This document shows, one piece after another, positions 16,230-25,500 of a stretch of DNA of 64,000 bases. The stretch covers positions 2,604,001 to 2,668,000 of the forward strand of contig OY970171.1 in assembly GCA_963707575.1 (NCBI GenBank), written 5' to 3'. A program made the position numbers and the translations under genes. Each line of letters begins with the position of its first letter. Position 1 is the first letter of the stretch. The notes beneath the pieces are model-generated. The model ran no database searches and had not been told where the DNA came from. It saw only the letters and a program-made list of their open reading frames with translations. This DNA is from Gaiellasilicea sp963707575 (GTDB taxonomy: Bacteria; Actinomycetota; Thermoleophilia; Gaiellales; Gaiellaceae).

Positions 16230-17444
16230 TGGCTGTCGAGGTCCGGCCCGCGACGACGATCGACGAGCTCGCCGACGGCATCCGGGCGATCGGGCACTAC
16301 TTCGGCGGCTGGCCGGCCGATCTCGAAGCTGCGCAGCGCTTCTCGCGCAACCTGCCGACCGAGCGGATGCACGTCGCCGTGGACGACGGCAAGATCATCG
16401 GCGGCGCGGGCGCCTTTCCCTTCAGCATGACCGTTCCGGGCGGCCCGATCCCGTGCGCCGGCGTCACCGTGGTGGGCGTCCTGCCCACGCACCGGCGCCG
16501 CGGCGTGCTGAGCAGCATGATGCGCACGCAACTCGAGCGACGTCCGCGAGCGCGGCGAGCCGATCGCCGCCCTGTGGGCCTCGGAGGAGGCGATCTACCG
16601 GCGCTACGGCTACGGCATGGCCGCGCTCGGCACCGAGCTCGAGCTCGCGCGCGGCTACCACGAGCTCCGCACGCCGCCGGATCAGGCAACCCGGCTGCGG
16701 CTCGTCAACCTCGACGAGGCGAAGGAGCTGGTGCCGCCGATCTACGACCGCGTCCGGCTGCGCACGCCCGGCATGTACGAGCGCTCGACGGCCTGGTGGG
16801 AGTCGCGCGTGCTCGACGACCCTCCCGACCGCCGCGAGGAGGGTGCGGTGAAGAACGTCGCAGTGGTCGAGCTCGACGGCGTCCCGGCGGCGTACGCGCT
16901 CTACCGCGTGATCTCGAAGTGGGAGGGAGCCGCGAACGTCGGCCACGTGCGAGTGATCGAGGCGATGGGCGACGACCGCGCCGACGTCGAGCTCTGGCGC
17001 TTCCTGCTCGGGATCGACTGGGTGGGGACCTTCCGCGCCAACCACCTGCCGATCGACCATCCACTCCTGCACCAGCTCGTGTACCCCCGCCGGGCGCTCC
17101 TGCGGGTCTACGACACGCTCTTCATCCGGCTCGTCGACGTCGGCGCGGCGCTCTCAGCGCGCTCCTACGCATCCGCGGAGCCGCTCGTCCTGGAGGTGGC
17201 CGACGCCTTCATGCCCGAGAATGCCGGCCGCTGGCGGATCGCCGGCGGCAGCGCGGAGCGCACGGACGACGAAGCCGACCTCGAGCTCGACGTGAACGAA
17301 GCGGCGTCGCTCTACCTCGGCGGCTTCACCGCCTCGGAGCTCGTTCGCGCCGGGACGGTGCGCGAGCTGCGCGACGGCGCCGCCGTACGTGCGGACGCGC
17401 TCTTCGCGACGCCGCGCAAGCCCTGGTGTCCTGAGATTTTCTAG
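16229..17444 (+). pseudogene. Eis-like GNAT N-acetyltransferase, frameshifted
   Basis: The first about 103 residues (MAVEVRPATTIDELADGIRA to VVGVLPTHRRRGVLSSMMR) are in one frame. The rest (from DVRERGEPIAALWASEEAIY to the stop at 17444) is in another. An extra base in CTCGAGCGACG near 16538 explains the break: removing it gives a continuous protein of about 404 residues with the Eis architecture, namely GNAT domain, second GNAT domain and SCP2-like C-terminal domain. Eis family members acetylate amines, including aminoglycosides in mycobacteria. Real pseudogene or assembly indel: the otherwise intact reading favours the indel. Confidence 0.75.
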
Positions 17445-17458
17445 CGCCCGGAGATCTT

Positions 17459-18968
17459 CTAGCGCGGTAGCCGTAGCTTGCGAAGTGCCGCCCGGGCGGC
17501 GATGGCGCCCGGGCCGCCGTGGACGCCGCCCCCGGGGTGAGCCGATGCGGAGCAGAGGTACAGGCCCTTCAGGTGCGTCTCCGGGCGGCCGAGGCCGGGG
17601 ATCGGACGGAAGACGAGCTGCTGATGGAGCTGGGACGTGCCGGCGCTGAGCCCGCCGCCGACCAGGTTCTCGTCGGCGGCCTCCAGGTCTGCCGGCGTGG
17701 ACACGCGCCGCTGTCTGATCAGCGCGCCGAAGCCGGGCGCGAGCGTCTCGACGCGCTGCTCCATCCGCTCGGCGAGGTCGCCAGGATCGGCCCGCTGAGG
17801 GAGGTGCGTGTACGCCCAGGCAACCTCCCTGCCGCTCGGGGCTCGGCTCGGATCGGCCATCGAGTACTGACCGAGAACGAGGAATGGATCCGTCGGCGCG
17901 AGACCACGGGCGAGCTCGCTCTGGGTCACGCTCAGCTCGTCGACCGACTCGGCCACGTGGACGACCGCCGCGCTCCGGGCCGGAACCGCCGCCCACGGGA
18001 TCGGCCCGTCGAGCGTCCAGTCCACCTTGAAGGTGGCCGGATCGTGCTCGAACCGCCCGATCGCGCGCAGGATGCGCTCCGGCACGTGCTCACGCGGGAT
18101 CAGGTCGAGGTAGAGCGCGACCGCGTGCACGTCCGCGAGCACCGCCCTCTCGGCTCCGACCTCGCCGGCGGCCGTGCGAACCGCGACCGCGCGGCCCCGG
18201 CGCACCACGATCTCGTCCACGTGCGCGTCGCAGGTCACACGGCCGCCACGCTCCTCCAGCCGCCGGACGAGGGCGTCGGTGAGCCGGGAGGCGCCGCCTT
18301 CGACGCACGGGTACCCGACGGTCTGCCCGAGGCAGCTGAGCAGCCAGCCGAAGAAGCCGCCGAGTGACGACTCGGGGAGCAGGTCGGTGTGCATCGCGTT
18401 CCCCGCGAGCAGGCGGCGCCCACCGGCGCCGGCGAAGCGCTCGTCGCCCATGCGGCGCACGGAGAGGAGCATGAAGCGGCCGAACTCGGGCAGGTCGCGG
18501 CGCAGCCGCAGGGCGAGCCGCGCGCCGACCCGGACGGGTGGGAAGGGCGTGACGATGCGCGCGGAGGAGCTGGTCGCCCACGCGCTCCCACAGCGCGAAG
18601 AGGTCGCGCCACGCCTCGCCGTCGCCCTCGGCGAAGCCGTCCAGCGAGCGAGCCGTCTCGGCGAGGTCGCGTGAGAGCACCGCGCAGGTCCCGTCCGCGG
18701 CGGGATGCGCGAGCTCGAACGGGCCGTGCGCCCAGCGCAGGCCGAAGCGCTCGAGCTCGAGCCGGCGGAGGGCGGGCGAGGCGGCGGCGAGCGGGTAGAA
18801 GGCGCTGAAGTCGTCGGTCACGTAGCCGGGCTCGAGCTCGCTGCTCTTGACTGCGCCGCCGGGACGGGGCTGCGCCTCGAGCACTTCGACGCTCCAGCCC
18901 TCGTCTGCGAGCAGATTGGCGGCGACGAGCCCGTTCGGGCCGGCGCCGATGACGACCGCATCGGGCAT
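17459..18968 (-). pseudogene. Phytoene-dehydrogenase-like FAD oxidoreductase, frameshifted
   Basis: The N-terminal part has the FAD motif VIGAGPNGLVAANLL and PRPGGAVKSSEL. After about residue 137 (GDQLLRA) the coding frame changes and continues as IVTPFPPVRVGARLALRL, then MLLSVRRMGDERFAGAGG, to the end with GLYLCSASAHPGGGVHGG, the conserved C-terminal FAD motif. One surplus base in the CGCGCGC run near 18556-18562 accounts for this; corrected, the protein is about 502 residues. The family includes carotenoid desaturases and retinol saturase-like proteins; the substrate is unknown. Its stop and the stop of the convergent Eis-like gene lie in two copies of a GAGAT[T/C]TTCTAGCGC-like repeat. Confidence 0.75.
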
Positions 18969-19021
18969 GGGGCATCCCTAGCCCACCGGCGACGGCGGCA
19001 AACCGCTACCCTCCGCCGTCG

Positions 19022-19525
19022 ATGCGGCTTCTCCTGGGGGCGCTCTGCGCCTCGTTCGTCATCTTTGGTCCGGTCCAGGGCGCACACGCGGTGCCGGACG
19101 GCCCCCTCCGTCCGTACCTCGAGCACCTCGAGCCGTTCGCGCTGGCATGGCCCGCCGACGGCACCGTCACGGACGGCTTCGGGCCGCGGTGGGGTAGGGA
19201 GCACCTCGGTCTCGACATCGGCATCCTGCGCTCGCTCGACGTCCGCTCCGCCGCTCCCGGCACCGTCACCGAGGTGGGCTATCTCCCGGGATTCGAGGGC
19301 TACGGGAACGTGGTGCTCGTCGACGTCGGTGACGGGTACTCGACGCTCTACGCCCACCTGGCCTCCCCGAGGGCGACCGTCGGCGAGTGGCTCGACGCGG
19401 GCGACCCGGTCGGCATCGCCGGCTGCACGGGCTCGTGCACCGGCACGCATCTCCACTTCGAGCTCCGCCAGAACGGCGTGCCGATCGACCCCGCGGCGTA
19501 TCTGACCAGCGCCTACCTGGGCTGA
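19022..19525 (+). CDS. Secreted M23 family metallopeptidase
   Basis: 167 residues: signal peptide (to about AHA-VPD, residue 23) and a bare M23/LytM domain. The zinc ligands are visible: H and D in REHLGLDIG, and HLH in CTGTHLHFELRQNG. YGNVVLVDVGDGYSTLYAHL is the conserved core. LytM enzymes cut peptidoglycan cross-links. The protein has no cell-wall-binding or coiled-coil domain. A second M23 gene of the same design follows 58 bp downstream, so a tandem duplication is likely. Confidence 0.9.
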   Translation: MRLLLGALCASFVIFGPVQGAHAVPDGPLRPYLEHLEPFALAWPADGTVTDGFGPRWGREHLGLDIGILRSLDVRSAAPGTVTEVGYLPGFEGYGNVVLVDVGDGYSTLYAHLASPRATVGEWLDAGDPVGIAGCTGSCTGTHLHFELRQNGVPIDPAAYLTSAYLG

Positions 19526-19582
19526 TCTCCCCCGATCGGGTGAGGAAACGGGCCGCGGGCGGGCCTACCCTGCGGGCTTCCC

Positions 19583-20062
19583 ATGACACGCACGCTCCTC
19601 TTGCGGAGCGCGCTCGTCGTCTCACTTCTCGCCGCCCTACTCGCCGCCCCGACGGCTTCGGCACGCCCTGACGACTCCGCGCGTCTCCAGATGACCTGGC
19701 CCGCCCACGGCACCATCACCGCCCAGTTCGGCGAGTGGCGCGGCGACCATCGCCACGACGGCATCGACATCGGCATGCTGCGCACGCTGCAGCTGCGCTC
19801 GGTCGCCTCTGGTGTCGTACGCCAGACGGGCTACACGGGCGGCTACGAGGGCTACGGCCAGATCGTCGTGCTCGACCTGCCGGGCCCGTACACCGCGCTG
19901 TACGCGCATCTCTCCCACGTCGGCGTGACCGCGGGCGAGCGGGTCCACAGCGGCGAGCTCCTGGGTCGCGCCGGCTGCACGGGCAGTTGCTCGGGCACGC
20001 ACCTGCACTTCGAAGTCCTGCGCCGCGGCGTCCCGGTCAACCCCTTGCGCTTCCTCGGCTAG
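19583..20062 (+). CDS. Secreted M23 family metallopeptidase (tandem paralogue)
   Basis: 159 residues, signal peptide then one M23 domain. Ligands: RHDGIDIG (H, D) and CSGTHLHFEVLRRG (HxH); YGQIVVLDLPGPYTALYAHL matches the upstream paralogue. It retains both catalytic motifs, so both copies should be active. The stop lies 15 bp before tRNA-Val. Confidence 0.9.
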   Translation: MTRTLLLRSALVVSLLAALLAAPTASARPDDSARLQMTWPAHGTITAQFGEWRGDHRHDGIDIGMLRTLQLRSVASGVVRQTGYTGGYEGYGQIVVLDLPGPYTALYAHLSHVGVTAGERVHSGELLGRAGCTGSCSGTHLHFEVLRRGVPVNPLRFLG

Positions 20063-20076
20063 AATCCAAACCCCAA

Positions 20077-20149
20077 GGGCGGTTAGCTCAGTTGGGAGAG
20101 CACCAGCTCGACAAGCTGGGGGTCACTGGTTCGAGCCCAGTACCGCCCA
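20077..20149 (+). tRNA. tRNA-Val (anticodon GAC)
   Basis: 73 nt, acceptor GGGCGGT/ACCGCCC, D-arm GCTCAGTTGGGAGAGC, anticodon stem CCAGC-TCGACAA-GCTGG with anticodon GAC, and T-arm ACTGG-TTCGAGC-CCAGT. The discriminator is A and no CCA is encoded. Partial copies of the 3' end occur downstream at 22295-22312 and 26665-26699, which marks it as an integration target. Confidence 0.96.
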
Positions 20150-20157
20150 TTTGCGCG

Positions 20158-20188
20158 AAGCCCCTGCTAACGCGGGGGTTTCGTCTTT
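20158..20188 (+). terminator. Intrinsic terminator after tRNA-Val
   Basis: Hairpin CCCCTGC-TAAC-GCGGGGG (20161-20178) followed by TTTCGTCTTT. It sits 11 nt after the tRNA and should end its transcript. Confidence 0.85.
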
Positions 20189-20342
20189 CCTGGGACGGCA
20201 TAGCGGTTGTGCCTCGAGTCGTGCTGGCTGCAAAATGGCTGCGATGGCTGTGCGGCGGCCGGAGTGAGGATTCGTCGGCGCGCGCGTCGGGAATAGGGCT
20301 GCGTGAGATCCCGCTGTCGCCTACGAAAAGGAGCCGTCTCCA

Positions 20343-20573
20343 ATGGAGTCGCTGACAGAGACCCTGGTGGAGCGTGTGCAGGAACTTCTTCCCGACCGGG
20401 ACACGCCTCATGATTGGGGCAACGCGCTTCAATCGACGACGCCCCGATCTGTAGCAGTCCAAGATCTCGCCGAACGGACAGACGCGCTCGAACAGCTGGT
20501 CAGAGAGATGGCCGTCGCGCTACAACAGCTCGGGCAAGAGCTCAGCGCTCGACAGGAAAAGGTAGTCAGCTGA
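20343..20573 (+). CDS. Hypothetical protein, 76 aa, helical C-terminus
   Basis: The ATG at 20343 is preceded by AAAGGAG at suitable distance. The product starts MESLTETLVERVQELLPDRD and its second half (VQDLAERTDALEQLVREMAV on) is predicted coiled coil. No family recognised. It runs into the end of the truncated DUF5996 gene on the other strand and lies inside the tRNA-Val-bounded region. Confidence 0.55.
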   Translation: MESLTETLVERVQELLPDRDTPHDWGNALQSTTPRSVAVQDLAERTDALEQLVREMAVALQQLGQELSARQEKVVS

Positions 20574-20871
20574 CGGCGTACGAGGATCCGGAGAGACCGT
20601 CGTAGAGCGGGAACGACTCGTCGGTACCGGCCGCCGTCCGAACGTGGAGTCGGTGCTCGACGAAGTCGAAGTCGATCTGGAACGTGACATCGTTGGGCGC
20701 TCTCATCCGCCGCGTCGTCGGGCCCCGGACGTCGACGTAGAGGGGGACATGCCACCAGTGGTTCCGCGGCGGCATGATCGCGAGCCGCATCTTGCCGACG
20801 ATCTGCGCCCAGAGATGAATCGTCGTCTTGGTGGGCTCCCAGTCGGCGAGCGGTAGCTCAGCAAGTGTCAC
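20566..20871 (-). pseudogene. DUF5996 family protein, C-terminally truncated
   Basis: About 101 residues that match only the N-terminal third of DUF5996: VTLAELPLADWEPTKTTIHL, WAQIVGKMRLAIMPPRNHWW, VPLYVDVRGPTTRRM and FQIDFDFVEHRLHVRTAAG. Family members, as I recall them, are near 300 residues. Here the frame ends right after FPLYDGLSG with an unrelated SSYAVS tail. The GTG at 20871 overlaps the stop of the upstream UBP-type remnant. The truncation point coincides with the end of the 76-aa plus-strand gene, consistent with a deletion or insertion junction. Confidence 0.75.
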
Positions 20872-21007
20872 GGCGCCACGACCTCCACTCCGACTTCGTC
20901 CACGTAGCACCAGCTCCACGTCTCACCGGGCTTGTCCGAGCGGGCGATCGCGTGCCCGGCAGCTCGACGATCCGTATCTGGTCGAGATGGGCGGCGCGGA
21001 CGCTCAC
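20868..21007 (-). pseudogene. UBP-type zinc-finger protein remnant with internal deletion
   Basis: The 5' end encodes HLDQIRIVELPG, the start of the small bacterial UBP-type zinc-finger family (CxHLDQI...). In a second frame the 3' end encodes HAIARSDKPGETWSWCYVDE, that family's C-terminus. The cysteine-rich middle (CEECL, WVHLRLC, CGHVGCC in intact members) is missing, and the two ends are joined out of frame. It overlaps its neighbours by GTGA on both sides, so it was once the middle gene of a GNAT/UBP/DUF5996 operon. Confidence 0.7.
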
Positions 21008-21294
21008 GGTTTCCAGACTAGATCCATGTACTGAGGGTGGCGCTCCAGGAATGCGAGCACGAACGGGCAGACGGGAAGCACTCGGGCGCCCTTCGCTCGA
21101 ATGTCGTCGAGCACGCGACGAATCAGTTCCGAACCGATGCCCTGCCCTTCGAACGGTCTCTCGATCTCGGTGTGGAGAACAGTCAAGAGGCCGGGCTGAG
21201 CGTGGTAGGTCGTGAAGCCGGCAAGCTCGGATCCGACGTGGACCTCGTATCGGTGTTGCTCGGGGTTGTCACGGACGATCGGCTCAGCGGCCAT
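21004..21294 (-). CDS. GNAT-like N-acetyltransferase, short (YidJ/GCN5-related type)
   Basis: 96 residues, complete for the small GNAT family that modifies unknown amines: RYEVHVGSELAGFTTYHAQP, HTEIERPFEGQGIGSEL (acetyl-CoA loop) and VLPVCPFVLAFLERHPQYMD with the conserved Cys and HPQY end. ATG at 21294. First gene of the decayed operon, and the only one still intact. Confidence 0.88.
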   Translation of the reverse strand: MAAEPIVRDNPEQHRYEVHVGSELAGFTTYHAQPGLLTVLHTEIERPFEGQGIGSELIRRVLDDIRAKGARVLPVCPFVLAFLERHPQYMDLVWKP

Positions 21295-21402
21295 GGCTGG
21301 ATACGACGGCGTAGCTGTTCGTTCGCGTCGACCGTTGGGTCGGCTCAGCAGCCAGCGAGAACGTATCGGACATCTACGTGAACGGGCAGGATAGGTGAAG
21401 CG

Positions 21403-22152
21403 ATGAGCTCGGGCGCTGCGGCTGAAGAGCTAGGGTCCCCGTGGATGGACATGCTGAAGGGCGAACAGATCGCCGAGGCCGACCTGACCGACTGGCGCAA
21501 GCTCGCCCAGGGACTGCACGCCCGGTACGTGGTCGACGACTTCGGCGCCGGCGCACGGTTCGTCACCGCGGTGGGCGAGGCGGGCGACGCGCTGGCCCAC
21601 CACCCGCGCGTGTCGATCGGCAATGGGTACGTCGACCTCAAGCTGGTCACCGACGACGCCATCTACCGCGACGACGAGGGCACCGAATACGTCATCGAAT
21701 GGGTGACCCAGCAGGACGTCGACCTCGCGCGACGGATCACCGAGATCGCCGCCGACTACCAGTTCGACGCCGACCCGGCCTCGGTCAGCGACATCGAGCT
21801 CGGCCTCGACACGGCGCACTCCGCGACCATCGCCCCGGTGTGGGCCGTCCTGCTGACCGGGAGCGCTGAGGCCCAGGGCCGCGGAACCCCCAGCGACGAA
21901 ATCCGAGACGCCACGGCACGGGTACCGAATCTGTGGTTCGGGGACGCCGACGGGCACGAGACCCCGCGTCAGCGGTTCCACATCGAGGTCTATGTGGCGC
22001 CCGAAGTGGCCGAGCAACGGATCGCCGCCGCCGTCGCCGCGGGTGGGACCGTCGTCGATGACAGCAACGCGCCCTCGCTCACCGTGATCGCCGACCAGGA
22101 CGGCAACAAGGGAGTCGTCTGCGTCGACGTGTCCGCTGCGAAGAAGAATTGA
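21403..22152 (+). CDS. Pterin-4a-carbinolamine dehydratase-like / VOC fusion protein
   Basis: 249 residues. The N-terminal about 100 residues match PCD/DCoH-like proteins: LTDWRKLAQGLHARYVVDDF, ARFVTAVGEAGDALAHHPRV (the HHP motif of the active site) and GYVDLKLVTDDA. The C-terminal half is a VOC/glyoxalase-like domain (PNLWFGDADGHETPRQRFH, IEVYVAPEVAEQRI). Such fusions are common in Actinobacteria and usually annotated only as VOC proteins; the reaction is unproven. ATG at 21403. Confidence 0.85.
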   Translation: MSSGAAAEELGSPWMDMLKGEQIAEADLTDWRKLAQGLHARYVVDDFGAGARFVTAVGEAGDALAHHPRVSIGNGYVDLKLVTDDAIYRDDEGTEYVIEWVTQQDVDLARRITEIAADYQFDADPASVSDIELGLDTAHSATIAPVWAVLLTGSAEAQGRGTPSDEIRDATARVPNLWFGDADGHETPRQRFHIEVYVAPEVAEQRIAAAVAAGGTVVDDSNAPSLTVIADQDGNKGVVCVDVSAAKKN

Positions 22153-22531
22153 AACGCCGACTCGGTTGACCCGCGGTCGCGGCCCAAGTTGACCACCTCG
22201 CACGAGCTGACACTCTGACGTGTGAATGTGCTCGGGCGGTTCCCCCACCGGTTCCCCACGCCGGCGAAGAACATGCCGATTTGCAGGGCGCTTTGAGCCA
22301 GGTACCGCCCATCGGAGAGGGCCTCGGAAACGGGTCCTTTTCTTGTCGCTAGGTCCTCTTCCTTGGCCGGTCCGTGGGCGTCTCTTCCTCCTTCGATTGG
22401 TCTCCAAAAGAGGAGCATCGACTCGTTCCAACGCGGAGGGGGTCGGCACGCCGGACGCGTAGGGGTGCGCTTGTCCGCGTCAGTCCCGCAGCGCTAGGGC
22501 AATTCACATCAAGCCTCTAGACTCGCAAGCG
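22153..22531. other. Intergenic stretch with tRNA-Val 3'-end-like site and terminator
   Basis: No gene is supported here. At 22295-22312 the sequence GAGCCAGGTACCGCCCAT matches the last 18 nt of the tRNA-Val region (16 of 18). It is followed by a hairpin with a GAAA loop (22320-22337) and TTTTCTT, echoing the tRNA-terminator layout at 20.1 kb. I read it as a possible old attachment-site scar. Confidence 0.5.
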
Positions 22532-25500
22532 ATGCCGGTGGCGGGCGGCGCGGTGGATTTCCGGATCCTCGGACCGCTCGAGGTCGTCGCCGAGGGCCGT
22601 TTTCTGGACATCGGCGCGCCGAAGCTCCGCGCGGTGCTGGCGGCGCTCTTGCTCGAGCCCAATCGGGTCGTCTCCGACGACCGGCTGATCGAATCGGTCT
22701 GGGACGAGACGCCGCCGGAGTCGGCGCAGAAGGCGCTCCAGGTGTACGTCTCGCACCTCCGCAAGCTGCTCGGCGGCGAGCGCGTCCAGCGGATTGGGCC
22801 GGGATACGCACTGCGCGTAGATCCGGGTGAGCTCGACCTGGATCGCTTCGAGCTGCTGCGCGACGAGGGCAAGCTGCACGAGGCGCTCGCGCTCTGGCGC
22901 GGGCCGCCGCTTGCGGAGTTCGAGTACGAGCGCTTCGCACGCAGCGACATCGAGCGGCTGGAGGAGCTTCGCCTCGCGTGCCTCGAGGAGCGCCTCGACC
23001 GGGACCTCGCCGAGGGACGGCACGCCAAGCTCGTCAGCGAGCTCGAGCAGCTCGCAGCCGAGCACCCGCAGCGCGAGCGGCTGCGCGCGCAGCTGATGCT
23101 TGCGTTCTACCGGTCGGGACGGCAGGCCGAGGCGCTCGAGGCCTATCAGGACGCGCGGCGCGAGTTGGTAGAGACGCTCGGCATCGACCCCGGGCGGCCG
23201 CTGCGCGAGCTCGAGCAGGCGATCCTCAGGCAAGACCCGTCGCTCGACCTCGCGCCACCGACGGCAGCGGAGGTCAACGCCAAGAACGAGCCGAGAGGCG
23301 TCTTCGTCGGGCGCGAGTCCGAGGTGGCCGAGCTCTTGGCCGGGCTGGAGGATGTGCTCGCCGGTCGGGGACGGTTGTTCCTGATCGCGGGCGAGCCGGG
23401 AATCGGCAAGAGCCGTCTCGCCGAAGAGCTCGCCGTCGAGGCACGCCGGCGTGGCGCTCTGGTCGTCGTCGGCCGCTGCTGGGAGGCCGGTGGCGCGCCT
23501 GCGTACTGGCCGTGGGTGCAGGCGCTTCGCGCGTACATCGCCGCGATCGAGCAAGAGGCGCTGAAGGCTCAGCTCGGCGCCGGTGGGCCCGACCTGCTCC
23601 AGCTCCTGCCCGAGCTCGGAGGGCTCGTCTCCGGGGCGCCGGCGCCTGACGCGTTCGCCTCGGAGGGCGCCCGCTTCCGGCTCTTCGACGCAATGGCCGT
23701 CTTCCTGCGCAACGCGGCTGCCGCACGCCCGCTCGTGCTCGTGCTCGACGACCTGCATGCGGCCGACGAGCCGTCGCTCTTGCTCCTGCGCTTCCTGGCC
23801 CGCGAGCTCGGCGCAAGCCGGCTCCTCGTCGCCGCCGCGTACCGGGACGTTGACCCGGAGCTGCGTGATCCTCTGACGACCGCGCTCGCCGAGCTCGGCC
23901 GTGAGCGGGTGACCCGCACGCTGTCGCTCGGCGGCCTCGGCGCGTCCGACATCGCGTCGTTCATCGAGCTCACGACCGACCGCACGGCTGCACCGGGCCT
24001 CGCGACCACGCTCCACACGGAGACTGCCGGCAACCCGCTCTTCGTGGGCGAGATCGTGCGGTTGCTCGCCGCGGAAGGCCGACTCGACGATGCCTCGGCG
24101 GCGCGGCTGTCCGTGCCCGAGAACGTGCGCGGTGTCATCGGCCGCCGGCTGGAACGCCTCTCGGACGGCTGCGCGTCGTTGCTCGGGTACGCATCGGTTT
24201 TCGGCCGTGAGTTCGACCTCGATGCGCTCGAGCGTCTCTGCGGCTTCGAGCAGACCGAGCTGCTGGAGCTGCTCGATGAGGCCGTGCGGGCCCGCGTCGT
24301 CTCGGAGCTGCCGGGCGCGCGGGAGCGGATGCGCTTCGCCCATGCCCTGATCCGCGACACGGTCTACGAGGGGCTCGGGAGGGCTCGCCGAGCGCAGCTG
24401 CACCGGCAGGCCGGCGAGGCCGTCGAGGCACTGCACGCCGGCGACCGCGACTCGCAGCTCACCGAGCTCGCGTACCACTTCTCCGAGGCAGCGCCCGTGG
24501 GCGAAGTCCAGAAGGCCGTCGACTACTGCCGCCTTGCCGGGGATCGCGCGATCCGCCTGCTGGCGTACGAGGAGGCAGTCCGGCTCTTCCGGATGGCGCT
24601 TGCGCTGACCAGGAGCGCCGATGCGACCCGGTGTGAGGTGTTGTTGGCGATTGGCGACGCCCAGGCGAGATCGGGCGACGCGCCCGCGTCGAAGCAGACG
24701 TTCCAGGAGGCGGCCGAGCTCGCCGGCTCCCTTGGCCTGTCCGAGCAGCTCGGCCGGGCGGCGCTCGGGTACGGCGGCCGGATCATCTGGGACGTCTCAC
24801 GCGACGCGGATTACCTCGAGTCGGTGATCGAGCGGGCGCTCGCCGCGCTCCCCGACGAAGACAGTGCGCTGCGGGTGAGGCTCCTCGCCCGGCTCGCGTG
24901 CGGCCCTTTGCGAGGCACGAGCGCCGGGCGGGAGCGCAAGGACGCGGTGAGCCGCCAGGCGCTCGAGATGGCGCGCCGCCTCGGTGAACCCGAGACCCTC
25001 TCCTACGCGATCACCGCCTACATCGCGAGCCACCACTCGCCGGACTTCACGCGCGAGCAGCTCGAGCTCGCAGGCGAGTCGGTCGAGCTTGCGACTGCCT
25101 CGGGGAACTCGGAGCGCGCGATCGAGGCACACGAGCATCGCCTCGTCAGCTTCCTCGAGCTCGGCGAGATGGAAGCGGCCAGGGCCGAGCTGGCCGCGAT
25201 CCTGAGGCTCGCGGAGAGGCTCAAGCAGCCCGCGCAGCAGTGGTTCGGGGCCGTCTACGAGGCGCTCGTGACGCTGCTCGAGGGCGAGCTCGAGGAGGCG
25301 GAGCGGCTCATTTTCAGCGCCCGTGACCTCGGCCGCGACGCCCAGGGCTGGAACGCCGTGGTTTCGTTCGGGCTGCAGTTCTACGTGCTGCGCTCCGAAC
25401 AAGGTCGCGCGGCCGAGGTCGAAGAGTTCGTCCACGGCGCTATCGACGACTATCCGACCTACCCGATCTGGCGCTGCGTCGCGGCCCACCTCGCGGCGCG

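Noticed and set aside
13625..17434. A 1269-codon plus-strand frame covering GNAT, pcrA and the Eis-like gene
   Set aside because: Only its part between 16229 and about 16540 is real coding sequence; the rest is an out-of-frame shadow of pcrA.
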